From CADCTB01 sp036269435 (GTDB lineage: Bacteria > Actinomycetota > Acidimicrobiia > Acidimicrobiales > AC-14), in contig DATASA010000066.1 of the NCBI GenBank assembly GCA_036269435.1, forward strand, positions 1 to 6,927: DNA of 6,927 nucleotides. Reading direction: 5' to 3'. The translations under genes and the position numbers were made by a program. The notes beneath the pieces are model-generated. The model saw only the letters and a list, made by a program, of their open reading frames with translations. It did no database searches and was not told the origin of the DNA. Positions 1 through 6,067 of the stretch are shown piece by piece. Each line of letters begins with the position of its first letter. Position 1 is the first letter of the stretch.

Positions 1-14
1 TTACCCAGGCCCCG

Positions 15-43
15 TGAAGCCCAGCCTGCGCTTCCGCTACCGT
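15..43 (+). promoter_or_regulatory. possible promoter of the tRNA-Leu gene
   Basis: A TACCGT hexamer at 38-43 fits the actinobacterial -10 pattern TANNNT and lies 13 bases before the mature tRNA 5' end. A weak -35-like TGAAGC is at 15-20 with a 17-base spacer. The position suits a tRNA promoter, but the -35 match is poor and this is a motif guess only. Confidence 0.25.
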
Positions 44-56
44 GTCAACGTCGCTC

Positions 57-140
57 GGGCGAGTGGCGGAATAGGCAGACGCGCAGGATTCAGGTTCCTG
101 TGTCCGAAAGGACGTGGGGGTTCAAGTCCCCCCTCGCCCA
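57..140 (+). tRNA. tRNA-Leu, anticodon CAG
   Basis: Complete class II (long variable arm) tRNA. The acceptor stem pairs GGGCGAG (57-63) with CTCGCCC (133-139), followed by discriminator A140. The D arm carries the TGGCGGAAT...GGCAGAC pattern usual for leucine tRNAs. The anticodon stem CAGGA/TCCTG (84-88, 96-100) encloses loop TTCAGGT, with anticodon CAG at 91-93, which reads CUG. The variable arm is a small hairpin, GTCC-GAAA-GGAC. The T arm pairs GGGGG with CCCCC around TTCAAGT (121-127). The 3' CCA is not encoded, since CTG follows A140, so CCA would be added after transcription. CUG is the expected major leucine codon in such a GC-rich genome, so this is probably a heavily used tRNA. All stems pair without mismatch. 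Confidence 0.97.
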
Positions 141-352
141 CTGGCTGGTGCAACGGGATCGGGGGTTCGGGGCGGACCGGTGTGCCTGCCGGCGGTCGAC
201 GCGATCGCCACCCTGCATCACGAGCGGCTCGACGGCTTGGAGTCCGGCTCACGCCCCGGAACGCCGAGGTGCTCGCGCCGAGGGCACGAGGCCTGCCCGA
301 CAGGCGATCCCCGACGACGATCGACCCGGCGACGGCCGAAGTCTGCGCGCCG
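141..352. other. gap with no recognisable gene
   Basis: These 212 bases lie between the tRNA and the 3' end of the small hypothetical gene. Frames crossing it are open only because of the high G+C content, and none shows a ribosome binding site or a recognisable motif. A 5-base-pair hairpin (GCCTG/CAGGC, 291-305) lies 48 bases past the hypothetical-gene stop but is too weak to call a terminator. Confidence 0.5.
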
Positions 353-757
353 CTAGCGCACCGCCCGCATCCGGTTGTTTCGGGGCTCGTGGGTGAGCTC
401 GGCCAGGCCGAGCTGCTCGAGAAGCGGCGGAAGGTACATGCCGAACCGGCCCCGGTAGCCGTTCCGCACGCCGTACCAGCCCCCGACCGGGTTGTCCGGC
501 GAACGGCCCCATGCTTCGACCGTGCCTTCTGCGGCCTCCTTCTTCTCGTCCGCGGCGCCGAGCGGGACCCAGTCCGGTTGGTCGAGGAGCCAGGCGTGGA
601 GGTCATCGACGGCCCGACGGTGGTACCGGAGGGTCGTCGAGCCCACCTGGCAGACGAGCACCGGCGGGTCGGCCTGGTCGTCGGCGAACATCGTGTACTC
701 GGAGGTCCCGGGCGCCGTCTTCAACACCCACGGATCGTCCTTGGTACCGGCGGCCAT
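353..757 (-). CDS. conserved actinobacterial hypothetical protein, DUF6855-like
   Basis: Encodes 134 residues of unknown function. The start is ATG at 757, chosen because AAGGAG (770-765) sits seven bases upstream and the protein family begins with a sequence like MAAGTKDDPW. The frame stays open upstream, but nothing there competes with this ribosome binding site. The protein is soluble with no signal peptide or membrane segment. It is rich in Trp, Gly and Pro, with the conserved-looking blocks GTSEYTM, LVCQVGSTTLRY, DWVPLGAADEKK, VEAWGRSPDNPVGGWYG and GYRGRFGMYLPPLLE. From memory this matches a widespread small actinobacterial family (DUF6855); that assignment was not checked by search. The gene points away from the TIGR03086 gene, and an inverted repeat in the shared upstream region could regulate both. 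The stop is TAG at 355-353. I am confident it is a real gene, but no biochemical role can be given. Confidence 0.88.
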   Translation of the reverse strand: MAAGTKDDPWVLKTAPGTSEYTMFADDQADPPVLVCQVGSTTLRYHRRAVDDLHAWLLDQPDWVPLGAADEKKEAAEGTVEAWGRSPDNPVGGWYGVRNGYRGRFGMYLPPLLEQLGLAELTHEPRNNRMRAVR

Positions 758-1023
758 GCCCACGCTCCTTGCAGTCGACGAGTCCTGCCGTGCCCTGCGC
801 GGCAAAGTGTGCCCCAGCGAGCCCCACGCCGCGTCGTCCTGGTCCTGGTCCACGTCGATCGCCGTGCCCCACCACTCGCCGAGGGGTTCGGGATCGGTCC
901 AGAACATCCAGACCCAGCGGCCCACTCGTCGTCGCGTACCCGCCGCGGGCGCCGTCGGCCGGTGCCGTCGGCCAGCGCGCGAGCCACAGATCCGTCGCGG
1001 TATGGCGCCGCGCCGCTCGGCAT
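758..1023 (-). pseudogene. possible decayed SRPBCC/AHSA1-type fragment
   Basis: On the minus strand, bases 913-866 translate to VWMFWTDPEPLGEWWG. This resembles the signature near the N terminus of AHSA1/SRPBCC proteins (VW.alTDPe.l..WWg). The same frame continues with strong third-position G/C bias through TAIDVDQDQDD to about 800 and runs without a stop into the downstream gene. Upstream, the coding-like phase appears to switch to the frame starting at ATG 1023, which directly abuts the inverted repeat. A frameshift around 905-925 would join the two parts, but the joined product is still much shorter than the roughly 140-160 residues usual for AHSA1 proteins. Alternatives are a sequencing error, a short unrelated gene, or chance translation in GC-rich DNA. 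The call rests on one motif plus codon bias. Confidence 0.2.
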
Positions 1024-1041
1024 GTAAGTCTCGTCTTACAT
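1022..1041. promoter_or_regulatory. inverted repeat, probable regulator binding site
   Basis: ATGTAAG (1022-1028) and CTTACAT (1035-1041) form a perfect 7+7 base inverted repeat around the 6-base centre TCTCGT. It is A/T-rich against a strongly G/C-rich background. It lies 41 bases before the TIGR03086 start and on the promoter side of the divergent minus-strand unit. This size and symmetry fit a dimeric helix-turn-helix repressor such as TetR, MarR or ArsR. No regulator gene lies next to it in the window. The stem is too short and lacks a T-run, so a terminator is unlikely. Confidence 0.6.
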
Positions 1042-1082
1042 AGATCGACCGAGGGCAAGTCGGCTCGGAGGAGGACACCGGA

Positions 1083-1631
1083 ATGGAAACGCTCGATGCA
1101 CTGGGCCTGGCCTTCGAGCACACCGGGCGGGTGGTCGGCGGCGTCACCGCCGACCAGCTCGGCGCGGCCACGCCGTGCACCGAGTGGGAGGTGCGGACGC
1201 TGCTGTCCCACATGCTCGCCGTGATGGCGAACTGCGGCCGGGCCGCGCGCGGCGAGGCGCTGGTCCCCGGCACGGCGCTGTTGGAGGAAGACTTCGCCGG
1301 CCAGTTCGCGGCCGAGGCGGGGCGGACGCTGGCCGGGTGGCGGGCGTGCCCGGCCGACGGCATGGTGGACATCGGCGCCGGGCCCATGCCGGTCGCGGCG
1401 GCCATGGGCATCAACCTGCTGGACACCAGCATCCACGGGTGGGACGTGGCCCGGGCGACGGGCCAGGACGGCACGCTTCCACCCGAGCTGGCGACGACTT
1501 TGCTCACCATCGGTCCCAGCATCGTCACCGACGAGCTTCGGGCCTACGCCGGTTTCAACCCGCCGGTTGCGCTGGCGGCTGACGCCGGCCCGACCGACCA
1601 GCTCGTCGCCTTCCTCGGCCGCCGCCCCTGA
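1083..1631 (+). CDS. TIGR03086-family DinB/MDMPI-like metal-binding protein
   Basis: Encodes 182 residues. The start is ATG 1083, preceded by GGAGGAGG (1067-1074) at eight bases. The protein fits the actinobacterial TIGR03086 group of the DinB/mycothiol-dependent maleylpyruvate isomerase superfamily, a four-helix-bundle fold that usually binds a divalent metal. Visible motifs are TPCTEWEVRTLLSHM at residues 30-44, DTSIHGWDVARATG at 114-127, and the C-terminal family ending LVAFLGRRP. H43, D114 and H118 are the likely metal ligands; the D-x3-H spacing mirrors the E-x3-H pair of mycothiol maleylpyruvate isomerase (inference). Many superfamily members act with mycothiol in thiol transfer or detoxification, but the substrate here is unknown. 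No signal peptide or membrane helix is seen, so it is cytoplasmic. It is probably controlled through the inverted repeat at 1022-1041. The stop TGA faces the oxidoreductase stop nine bases away. Confidence 0.9.
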   Translation: METLDALGLAFEHTGRVVGGVTADQLGAATPCTEWEVRTLLSHMLAVMANCGRAARGEALVPGTALLEEDFAGQFAAEAGRTLAGWRACPADGMVDIGAGPMPVAAAMGINLLDTSIHGWDVARATGQDGTLPPELATTLLTIGPSIVTDELRAYAGFNPPVALAADAGPTDQLVAFLGRRP

Positions 1632-1632
1632 G

Positions 1633-1649
1633 CGCGCCGATCAGGCGCG
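1633..1649. terminator. short hairpin between convergent genes, possible terminator
   Basis: CGCGCC (1633-1638) and GGCGCG (1644-1649) form a 6-base-pair stem with loop GATCA. It fills the gap between the convergent stop codons at 1629-1631 and 1643-1641 and extends into the end of the oxidoreductase gene. Its position suits a bidirectional terminator, but there is no T-run on either side, so an intrinsic terminator of the classical type is not shown. Confidence 0.3.
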
Positions 1650-2705
1650 AAGGCTGATGGGCTTCCCGGTCGCCGCGCTGCGGCGGGCGGCGTCGATGAC
1701 CTCCAGCGTGAGGAGGGCCTCGGCCGGAGCGACCGGTGGCGGGGCGCCGGATCGCAGCGAGGCGACGACGCCTTCGTAGAACCGGCCGTAGTTCCCGGCC
1801 TCGGTCGGCACCGTCGCAACGTCGTCGCCCACGCCGACAGAGCCGTCGCGGTCGGGCGGAGACGCTCCCCAACCGGCGCCGCCGGGGGACAGCCCGTCGA
1901 CCAGCGCCTGCTCCTGAGGATCCATGCCCCAGATCACGTAGCCGGCCTCCGAGCCGAGCACGCGGAAGCGCGGCCCGGGCCGGGACGCGACGGCGCTGGC
2001 CCAGAGGTGCGACCTGGCGCCGCTGCGGTGTTCGAGGGCGACGAAGGTGTCGTCGTCCACCTCCGCCCCCGGGCGTCGCCGGTGGAGCTCGGCGTACACC
2101 GACACAGGCGGCCCCAGCAGCACCACCGCCTGGTCGACCAGGTGGCTGCCCAGGTCGGCCAGCAGCCCTCCGGCGTCGGCCGGGTCGCCGCGCTCGCGCC
2201 AGGCCCCGGCGCGAGGCTCAGGGCGCCACCGCTCGTACCGGGACTCGAAGCGCCACACGTGGCCCAGCGCGCCGGCGTCGACCAACCGCCGGACCGTCAG
2301 GAAGTCGCCGTCCCAGCGCCGGTTCTGGAACACGCTGAGGAACAGGCCCCGGCGGTGGGCTTCGGCGACCACCCGCCGTCCCTCCTCCGCGCTGGCGGCG
2401 AACGGCTTGTCGACGATGACCCCCAGGCCGGCCTCGAGGCCGGCCAGGGCGACGGGGACGTGGGCCCGGTTCGGCGTGGCCACGACGACCACCTCGACGC
2501 CGAGCTGCGCGGCCACATCCCAGAGCGCGTCGGTCCGGTCGACCACCGCCGCTCCGGGATGGGCCGCCCTGAACCCGGCCTGACGGCCGGGGTCGGACGT
2601 GACGACGACGGCGAGCTCGATGCCGTCCGTCGCCTTGATGAAGGGGGCGTGGAACAGCCGCCCGGCCAGGCCGTACCCCACGAGCGCGGCCCGGACGGGA
2701 TCCAC
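1641..2705 (-). CDS. Gfo/Idh/MocA family NAD(P)-dependent oxidoreductase
   Basis: Encodes 354 residues, a normal length for the family. The start is GTG 2705, five bases after the permease stop. No good Shine-Dalgarno is present (GGGAG is 18 bases away), so translational coupling is likely. The N-terminal Rossmann domain (about 4-120) has GYGLAG (10-15) for dinucleotide binding, VVVVATPNRAHVPVA (72-86), and DKP at 99-101 where most relatives have EKP. The C-terminal domain (about 122-345) has FQNRRWDGDFLTV (126-138) and GGLLADLGSHLVDQA (179-193), with D184 and H188 as probable active-site residues. The NRRWD.DFLT block is typical of the YdgJ/IolW-like subgroup, which includes NADP-dependent scyllo-inositol dehydrogenase. 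Expected reaction: reversible NAD(P)-linked oxidation of a sugar, sugar acid or cyclitol hydroxyl. As the last gene of a sugar-import operon it probably acts on the imported substrate or a close derivative. Fold assignment is firm; the substrate is unknown. Confidence 0.93.
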   Translation of the reverse strand: MDPVRAALVGYGLAGRLFHAPFIKATDGIELAVVVTSDPGRQAGFRAAHPGAAVVDRTDALWDVAAQLGVEVVVVATPNRAHVPVALAGLEAGLGVIVDKPFAASAEEGRRVVAEAHRRGLFLSVFQNRRWDGDFLTVRRLVDAGALGHVWRFESRYERWRPEPRAGAWRERGDPADAGGLLADLGSHLVDQAVVLLGPPVSVYAELHRRRPGAEVDDDTFVALEHRSGARSHLWASAVASRPGPRFRVLGSEAGYVIWGMDPQEQALVDGLSPGGAGWGASPPDRDGSVGVGDDVATVPTEAGNYGRFYEGVVASLRSGAPPPVAPAEALLTLEVIDAARRSAATGKPISLRA

Positions 2706-2710
2706 GCCGG

Positions 2711-4003
2711 CTATCTGGTTGTTCTCCCGCGCCGAGCCAGGGCGTCGATCGTCACCGCAGCGAGCAGCACCAGCGCGGTGACGACGTACTTGGCCGCCGC
2801 GCTGTAGCCCTGGAGGCCCATGCCGTTGTCGATGGCGGCGATGACCAGGCCACCCAGGACGGCGTGGATGGCCTTGCCCCGGCCACCGAACAGGCTGGCC
2901 CCGCCGATGACGGCGGCGGCCACGGCGTAGAGGACGAGCGTCCCGCCGTCGAGGGCGGTTGAGACCGACCGGAGGCGGGAGGCGTAGATGATGCCGGCGA
3001 TCCCGGCGGTGAAGGACGACAGCGTGAAGGCCAGCGTGCGGATGTTGGCCAGTCCCACACCGGCACGGCGGGCCGCTTCGGCGTTGCCGCCGATGGCGTA
3101 GACGTAGCGGCCGAACTTGGTCCGGCCGAGGAGCATGGTCCACATGGCCAGCACCGCCAGCACGATGAGCACGACCCAGGGCAGCCCCCGGATGGGCACC
3201 AGCGTGCCGCGGTTGGCGTTGCAGATCAGCACGACGATCACCGCGGCGACGAGGGCGGCGGCGATCTTCACGACGGTGAGGCTGCGGGGCGGGGCGACGA
3301 GGCCGCTGTCCCGGCGCCCTTCCTCCCGCCGCCACGTCCGGGCCGCGAAGGCGGCGACGACCGCCAGGAGCACGATCCAGCTCGCGGTCGGCGTGAGGTT
3401 CCCGCTGGCCAGATCGTTGACGACCTTGTCGTTGATCGGTACGGAGCCGCCGTTGCCCAGGATCAGGAGCATCACGCCCTGGAACCCGAGCAGCCCGGCC
3501 AGGGTCACCACGAACGAGGGGAGCCCGACCCTGGTGATGATCGTGCCCTGCACGGCGCCGATCGCCGCGCAGACCAGCAGGGCGACGACGATGGCGGACC
3601 ACCACGGCCAGCCGGTCGATTGCTTGACCAGCTCCGCGGTCACGATGCCGCCGATGCCGCTGACGAAGCCGATGGAAAGGTCGATCTCGCCGAGGAGCAG
3701 GGCGAAGACCTCGCCCATGGCCAGGAGCATGAAGACCGCACCCTGGATCAGCAGGTTGACCAGGTTCCCCGACGTGAGGAAGTGGGAGTTGAGCGACTGG
3801 AACAGGACCGAGATCACGAGCAGGCCGCCGACCACCGGCAGCACGCCGCTCTCGCCCCCGCGGACGCGGGCGATCGCGCCCCGCGTGTACTCGCCGAGGG
3901 AGTTGGCCACCAGCTCGGGGGCCACGGCCAGCTCGGCCTGCGTGGCCGCCGCCTCGGTCACCTCCGCCTCGGCCGTGGGCGGCATGCCGTCGATCTTGCT
4001 CAT
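2711..4003 (-). CDS. sugar ABC transporter permease, XylH/RbsC type
   Basis: Encodes 430 residues of an integral membrane protein of the BPD_transp_2 family, the permease of carbohydrate uptake (CUT2) ABC importers. A hydrophilic Ala/Glu-rich N terminus (1-52) precedes about ten or more hydrophobic segments, roughly at 53-70, 82-104, 110-127, 134-153, 162-184, 207-222, 244-262, 275-293, 326-341, 357-372, 380-395 and 404-420. Family hallmarks are GEIDLSIG (105-112), the cytoplasmic coupling-loop motif GGNAEAARRAGV (305-316) and AAVIGGASLFGGRG (363-376). A charged loop (222-240) separates the halves, as in XylH-like permeases, which are longer than RbsC (about 320). Two copies, or a homodimer, would form the channel. 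The ATG at 4003 overlaps the ATPase stop in an ATGA arrangement, the usual sign of coupled translation. The substrate is probably a pentose, hexose or related polyol, judged from the binding protein. Confidence 0.94.
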   Translation of the reverse strand: MSKIDGMPPTAEAEVTEAAATQAELAVAPELVANSLGEYTRGAIARVRGGESGVLPVVGGLLVISVLFQSLNSHFLTSGNLVNLLIQGAVFMLLAMGEVFALLLGEIDLSIGFVSGIGGIVTAELVKQSTGWPWWSAIVVALLVCAAIGAVQGTIITRVGLPSFVVTLAGLLGFQGVMLLILGNGGSVPINDKVVNDLASGNLTPTASWIVLLAVVAAFAARTWRREEGRRDSGLVAPPRSLTVVKIAAALVAAVIVVLICNANRGTLVPIRGLPWVVLIVLAVLAMWTMLLGRTKFGRYVYAIGGNAEAARRAGVGLANIRTLAFTLSSFTAGIAGIIYASRLRSVSTALDGGTLVLYAVAAAVIGGASLFGGRGKAIHAVLGGLVIAAIDNGMGLQGYSAAAKYVVTALVLLAAVTIDALARRGRTTR

Positions 4004-4848
4004 CTGCGAACCCCCGGGTCGGGCGGTGGTGTGGTGACGGCGCGGGTCGACACCCCGGTCGTCATGAGGTCGACGACGATCTGACGGTCGAGCTCGGCCG
4101 CCGGTTTGACGGCCACCGTCCGCCCCAGCCGGAGCACGGCGATGCGGTCGGCCACCTCGAAGACGTCGTTCATGTTATGGGAGACGAGCATCACGGCCAG
4201 GCCTCGGTCGGCCAGGCGCCGCACCAGGCTCAGCACCATGGCGGTCTGGGCCACGCCAAGGGCCGCGGTCGGCTCGTCCATGATCACCAGCTTGGAGTTC
4301 CACAGCACGGCCTTGGCGATGGCAACCGACTGGCGCTGACCGCCCGAGAGCGAGGCGACCGGTTGGCGGATCGAGCGGACCGTCGTGACGGCCAGTCCGG
4401 CCAACGTGTCGCCCGCCGACTTCTCCATGCTCTCCTCGTCGAGGGCGAAGTGCCGGGACCGCTCCCGGCCGAGGAACATGTTCTGGACGATGTCGAGGTT
4501 GTCGGCCAGGGCGAGGTCCTGGTGCACGGTCTCGATCCCCAAGGCCGAAGCGTCGACCGGGTTGCGTATGTGGACCGGCCGGCCCTCCCAGAAGAACTGG
4601 CCGCCGTCGGGGCTGTGGATGCCCGAGATGCACTTGATCAGCACCGACTTGCCGGCGCCGTTGTCGCCGATGAGGGCGGTGACCTGCCCGGCGGGGACGT
4701 CGAAGGTGACGTCCACCAGGGCCTGGACGGCGCCGAAGTTCTTGGCGATACCCCGGAGGCTGAGCAGCGCCTCACCCGCTCCTGCCGCCGGCCGATCGGC
4801 CGGCGGCAGGGAGGCGTCCGTGGCATGCGGCGCCACGTTGGTGCTCAC
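4000..4848 (-). CDS. sugar ABC transporter ATP-binding protein, single domain
   Basis: Encodes 282 residues. The start is GTG 4848, four bases after the binding-protein stop and without a clear Shine-Dalgarno; GTG at codon 5 is an alternative start. After a Pro/Ala-rich leader (1-26) comes one complete ABC domain: Walker A GDNGAGKS (61-68), Q-loop VHQD (Q110), signature LSGGQRQ (167-173), Walker B LVIMDEP (187-193) and H-loop H224 in LVSHNMNDV. All catalytic residues are intact. It energises sugar import with the next-encoded permease. RbsA, MglA and E. coli XylG carry two fused ABC domains (about 500 residues). This protein has only one, as in FrcA-like systems, so it should work as a homodimer. 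Codons 13-23 contain a perfect 30-base palindrome that could form an mRNA hairpin just after the start. A Thr/Pro-rich tail (268-282) follows the domain. Confidence 0.94.
   Translation of the reverse strand: MSTNVAPHATDASLPPADRPAAGAGEALLSLRGIAKNFGAVQALVDVTFDVPAGQVTALIGDNGAGKSVLIKCISGIHSPDGGQFFWEGRPVHIRNPVDASALGIETVHQDLALADNLDIVQNMFLGRERSRHFALDEESMEKSAGDTLAGLAVTTVRSIRQPVASLSGGQRQSVAIAKAVLWNSKLVIMDEPTAALGVAQTAMVLSLVRRLADRGLAVMLVSHNMNDVFEVADRIAVLRLGRTVAVKPAAELDRQIVVDLMTTGVSTRAVTTPPPDPGVRR
4781..4810. repeat. perfect 30-base palindrome inside the ATPase gene
   Basis: CCTGCCGCCGGCCGA (4781-4795) is followed directly by its exact reverse complement (4796-4810). In the minus-strand transcript this would fold into a roughly 13-base-pair, almost entirely G-C stem closed by a GATC tetraloop, starting 39 bases into the ATPase coding region. 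It encodes residues 13-23 of the low-complexity leader, so it does not disturb the ABC domain. No T-run follows, so it is not a classical intrinsic terminator. It might slow ribosomes, protect the upstream binding-protein mRNA, or bind a dimeric protein. Confidence 0.85.
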
Positions 4849-4852
4849 CGCG

Positions 4853-6067
4853 CTACTTGACGCCGGCGGCGGTGCAGGCGCTGGCCAGGGCGGTGATGCA
4901 CAGGTCCGACACCTTGACGGCGCCGTCCTTCACCACGGTGGACTGCAGGTTCTGGGTGGTGACCCACACCGGCGTCAGCAGCACCGACGGGACGTTGGCG
5001 TTGTTGGACGGGTCCGGGGTGGCTCCGTTCACCAGCGCTGCCGGAGGCGTCTGGCCGGCCCGCAGGTACAGGGCGACGGCTGCGGCGCCCTGAGCCTCCA
5101 GGTAGACCGGCTTGTACACGGTGCCGCACTGGTAACCCTTGAGGATGTTCTGCAGCCCGGAGAGGGAGGCATCCTGACCCGTGGTCGGGAACGCCTTGGC
5201 CGGGATGTTCAGCTTCTGCAGGTCGGCGATCACGGCGTTGGCGTTGTCGTCGTTCGGGGTGATCACGGCGTTGATGTTCTTGTGGGCGGTGTACTGCTGG
5301 TCGAAGGTGGTGGCCGCCACGGACGGGGTCCAGGTGCCGGCCGGCTCGCCGACCTTGACGTAGGTGTTGTTGTCGAACATCGGCTTGAGCACGCCGTTGT
5401 AGCCCTGGGCGAACAGGGTGGCGTTGTTGTCGGTGGGGTCACCGTCCATCACCAGCACGTTCGGCTTCTGCACGTTCCACGCTGCGATGCAGTCCACCTC
5501 GCCCTGTCCGATCAGCTGACCGACCTTGACGTTGTCGAAGCTGACGTAGGTGCGGCCGGCAGCGCCGGCCTTGACCAGCCGGTCGTAGTCGATGACCTTG
5601 ACCCCCTTGGATGCGGCGTTGGCCTCGATGGCCGCCCCGCTGCCGGAGTCGAGGGCGTCGACGAGCAGCACGCTCACGCCCTCGGTTATGTCGGCCTCGG
5701 CCTGCGTTTGCATGGTGCTGGCACTGCCCTGGGCGTTGTCGATCTTGAAGTCGTTGGTCGTCAGGCCGGCGGCCTGGAACGCCTTGGTGAGGTACGGCCG
5801 GTCGAACTGCTCGTACCGGGCCGACGAGGTGGTGTCGGGAAGGAGGACGCCGATCTTGCCCTTGCCCTGAGCGGCCAGGGACTTGAGTTGGGCCATGGCG
5901 GTGAAGTCGGCGTTGAACGCGTTGGCGGTCACTGCGACGGTGGTCGCGGTGTTGCCGGCGGTGGTGCCGGTGGTCTTGGTGGACGACGAGCTGCTGCACG
6001 CGACGAGCACGACGGCAGCGCCGATGGACGTGAACACGGACACCGCATGCCTGGGTGTCAGCTTCAT
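4853..6067 (-). CDS. XylF-like sugar ABC transporter substrate-binding lipoprotein
   Basis: Encodes 404 residues. The start is ATG 6067, supported by AGGAG (6079-6075) at seven bases; the frame stays open farther upstream, but those codons precede the ribosome binding site and the signal peptide. The signal peptide MKLTPRHAVSVF... ends in lipobox LVAC (21-24), so C24 is the predicted lipid-anchored residue, followed by a Ser/Thr-rich linker (25-50). The type I periplasmic-binding fold runs from about 71, with KIGVLLPDTT (71-80), VIDYDRL (158-164), YVSFDNVKVG (174-183), VLVMDGDPTDNN (204-215), and TGQDA (296-300) near the end of the sugar-binding region. YDRL, SFDN and TGQDA are shared with D-xylose-binding protein XylF. 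Cysteines at 193, 314, 390 and 398 could form disulfides outside the cell. It should capture a monosaccharide and deliver it to the downstream permease/ATPase. Xylose is the best family-based guess, not proven. Confidence 0.94.
   Translation of the reverse strand: MKLTPRHAVSVFTSIGAAVVLVACSSSSSTKTTGTTAGNTATTVAVTANAFNADFTAMAQLKSLAAQGKGKIGVLLPDTTSSARYEQFDRPYLTKAFQAAGLTTNDFKIDNAQGSASTMQTQAEADITEGVSVLLVDALDSGSGAAIEANAASKGVKVIDYDRLVKAGAAGRTYVSFDNVKVGQLIGQGEVDCIAAWNVQKPNVLVMDGDPTDNNATLFAQGYNGVLKPMFDNNTYVKVGEPAGTWTPSVAATTFDQQYTAHKNINAVITPNDDNANAVIADLQKLNIPAKAFPTTGQDASLSGLQNILKGYQCGTVYKPVYLEAQGAAAVALYLRAGQTPPAALVNGATPDPSNNANVPSVLLTPVWVTTQNLQSTVVKDGAVKVSDLCITALASACTAAGVK

Larger units (their letters stand above)
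758..1082. other. 325-base gap between divergent genes
   Basis: No intact gene is supported here. The gap holds the ribosome binding sites of both flanking genes, a 20-base inverted repeat (1022-1041) and a stretch (about 758-1020) with coding-like composition on the minus strand. Part of that stretch reads like an SRPBCC/AHSA1 motif and is listed separately as a possible gene remnant. A 100-codon minus-strand frame from ATG 1023 to 721 overlaps the start of the hypothetical gene and loses its third-position G/C bias about 35 codons in, so I do not call it. Confidence 0.5.

Noticed and set aside
1..17. Possible 3' end of an upstream plus-strand gene (TGA at 15-17)
   Set aside because: Only four codons are visible; nothing distinguishes it from chance.
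291..305. GCCTG/CAGGC hairpin past the hypothetical gene
   Set aside because: Five base pairs with no T-run is common by chance in DNA of this composition.
37..606. Minus-strand open frame across the tRNA with a GEGGLEPPRPFGHRNLNPA-like end
   Set aside because: This is the familiar false translation of the antisense of a tRNA gene, and its other half overlaps the real hypothetical gene in another frame.
2706..3605. Upstream extension of the oxidoreductase frame to 3605
   Set aside because: The extension overlaps the permease gene out of frame and is Arg/Pro-rich; the Rossmann fold starts right after GTG 2705.
3117..4037. Plus-strand open frame of 306 codons opposite the permease
   Set aside because: It is antisense to a clear membrane-protein gene; its Thr/Ser/Arg-rich sequence matches no family.
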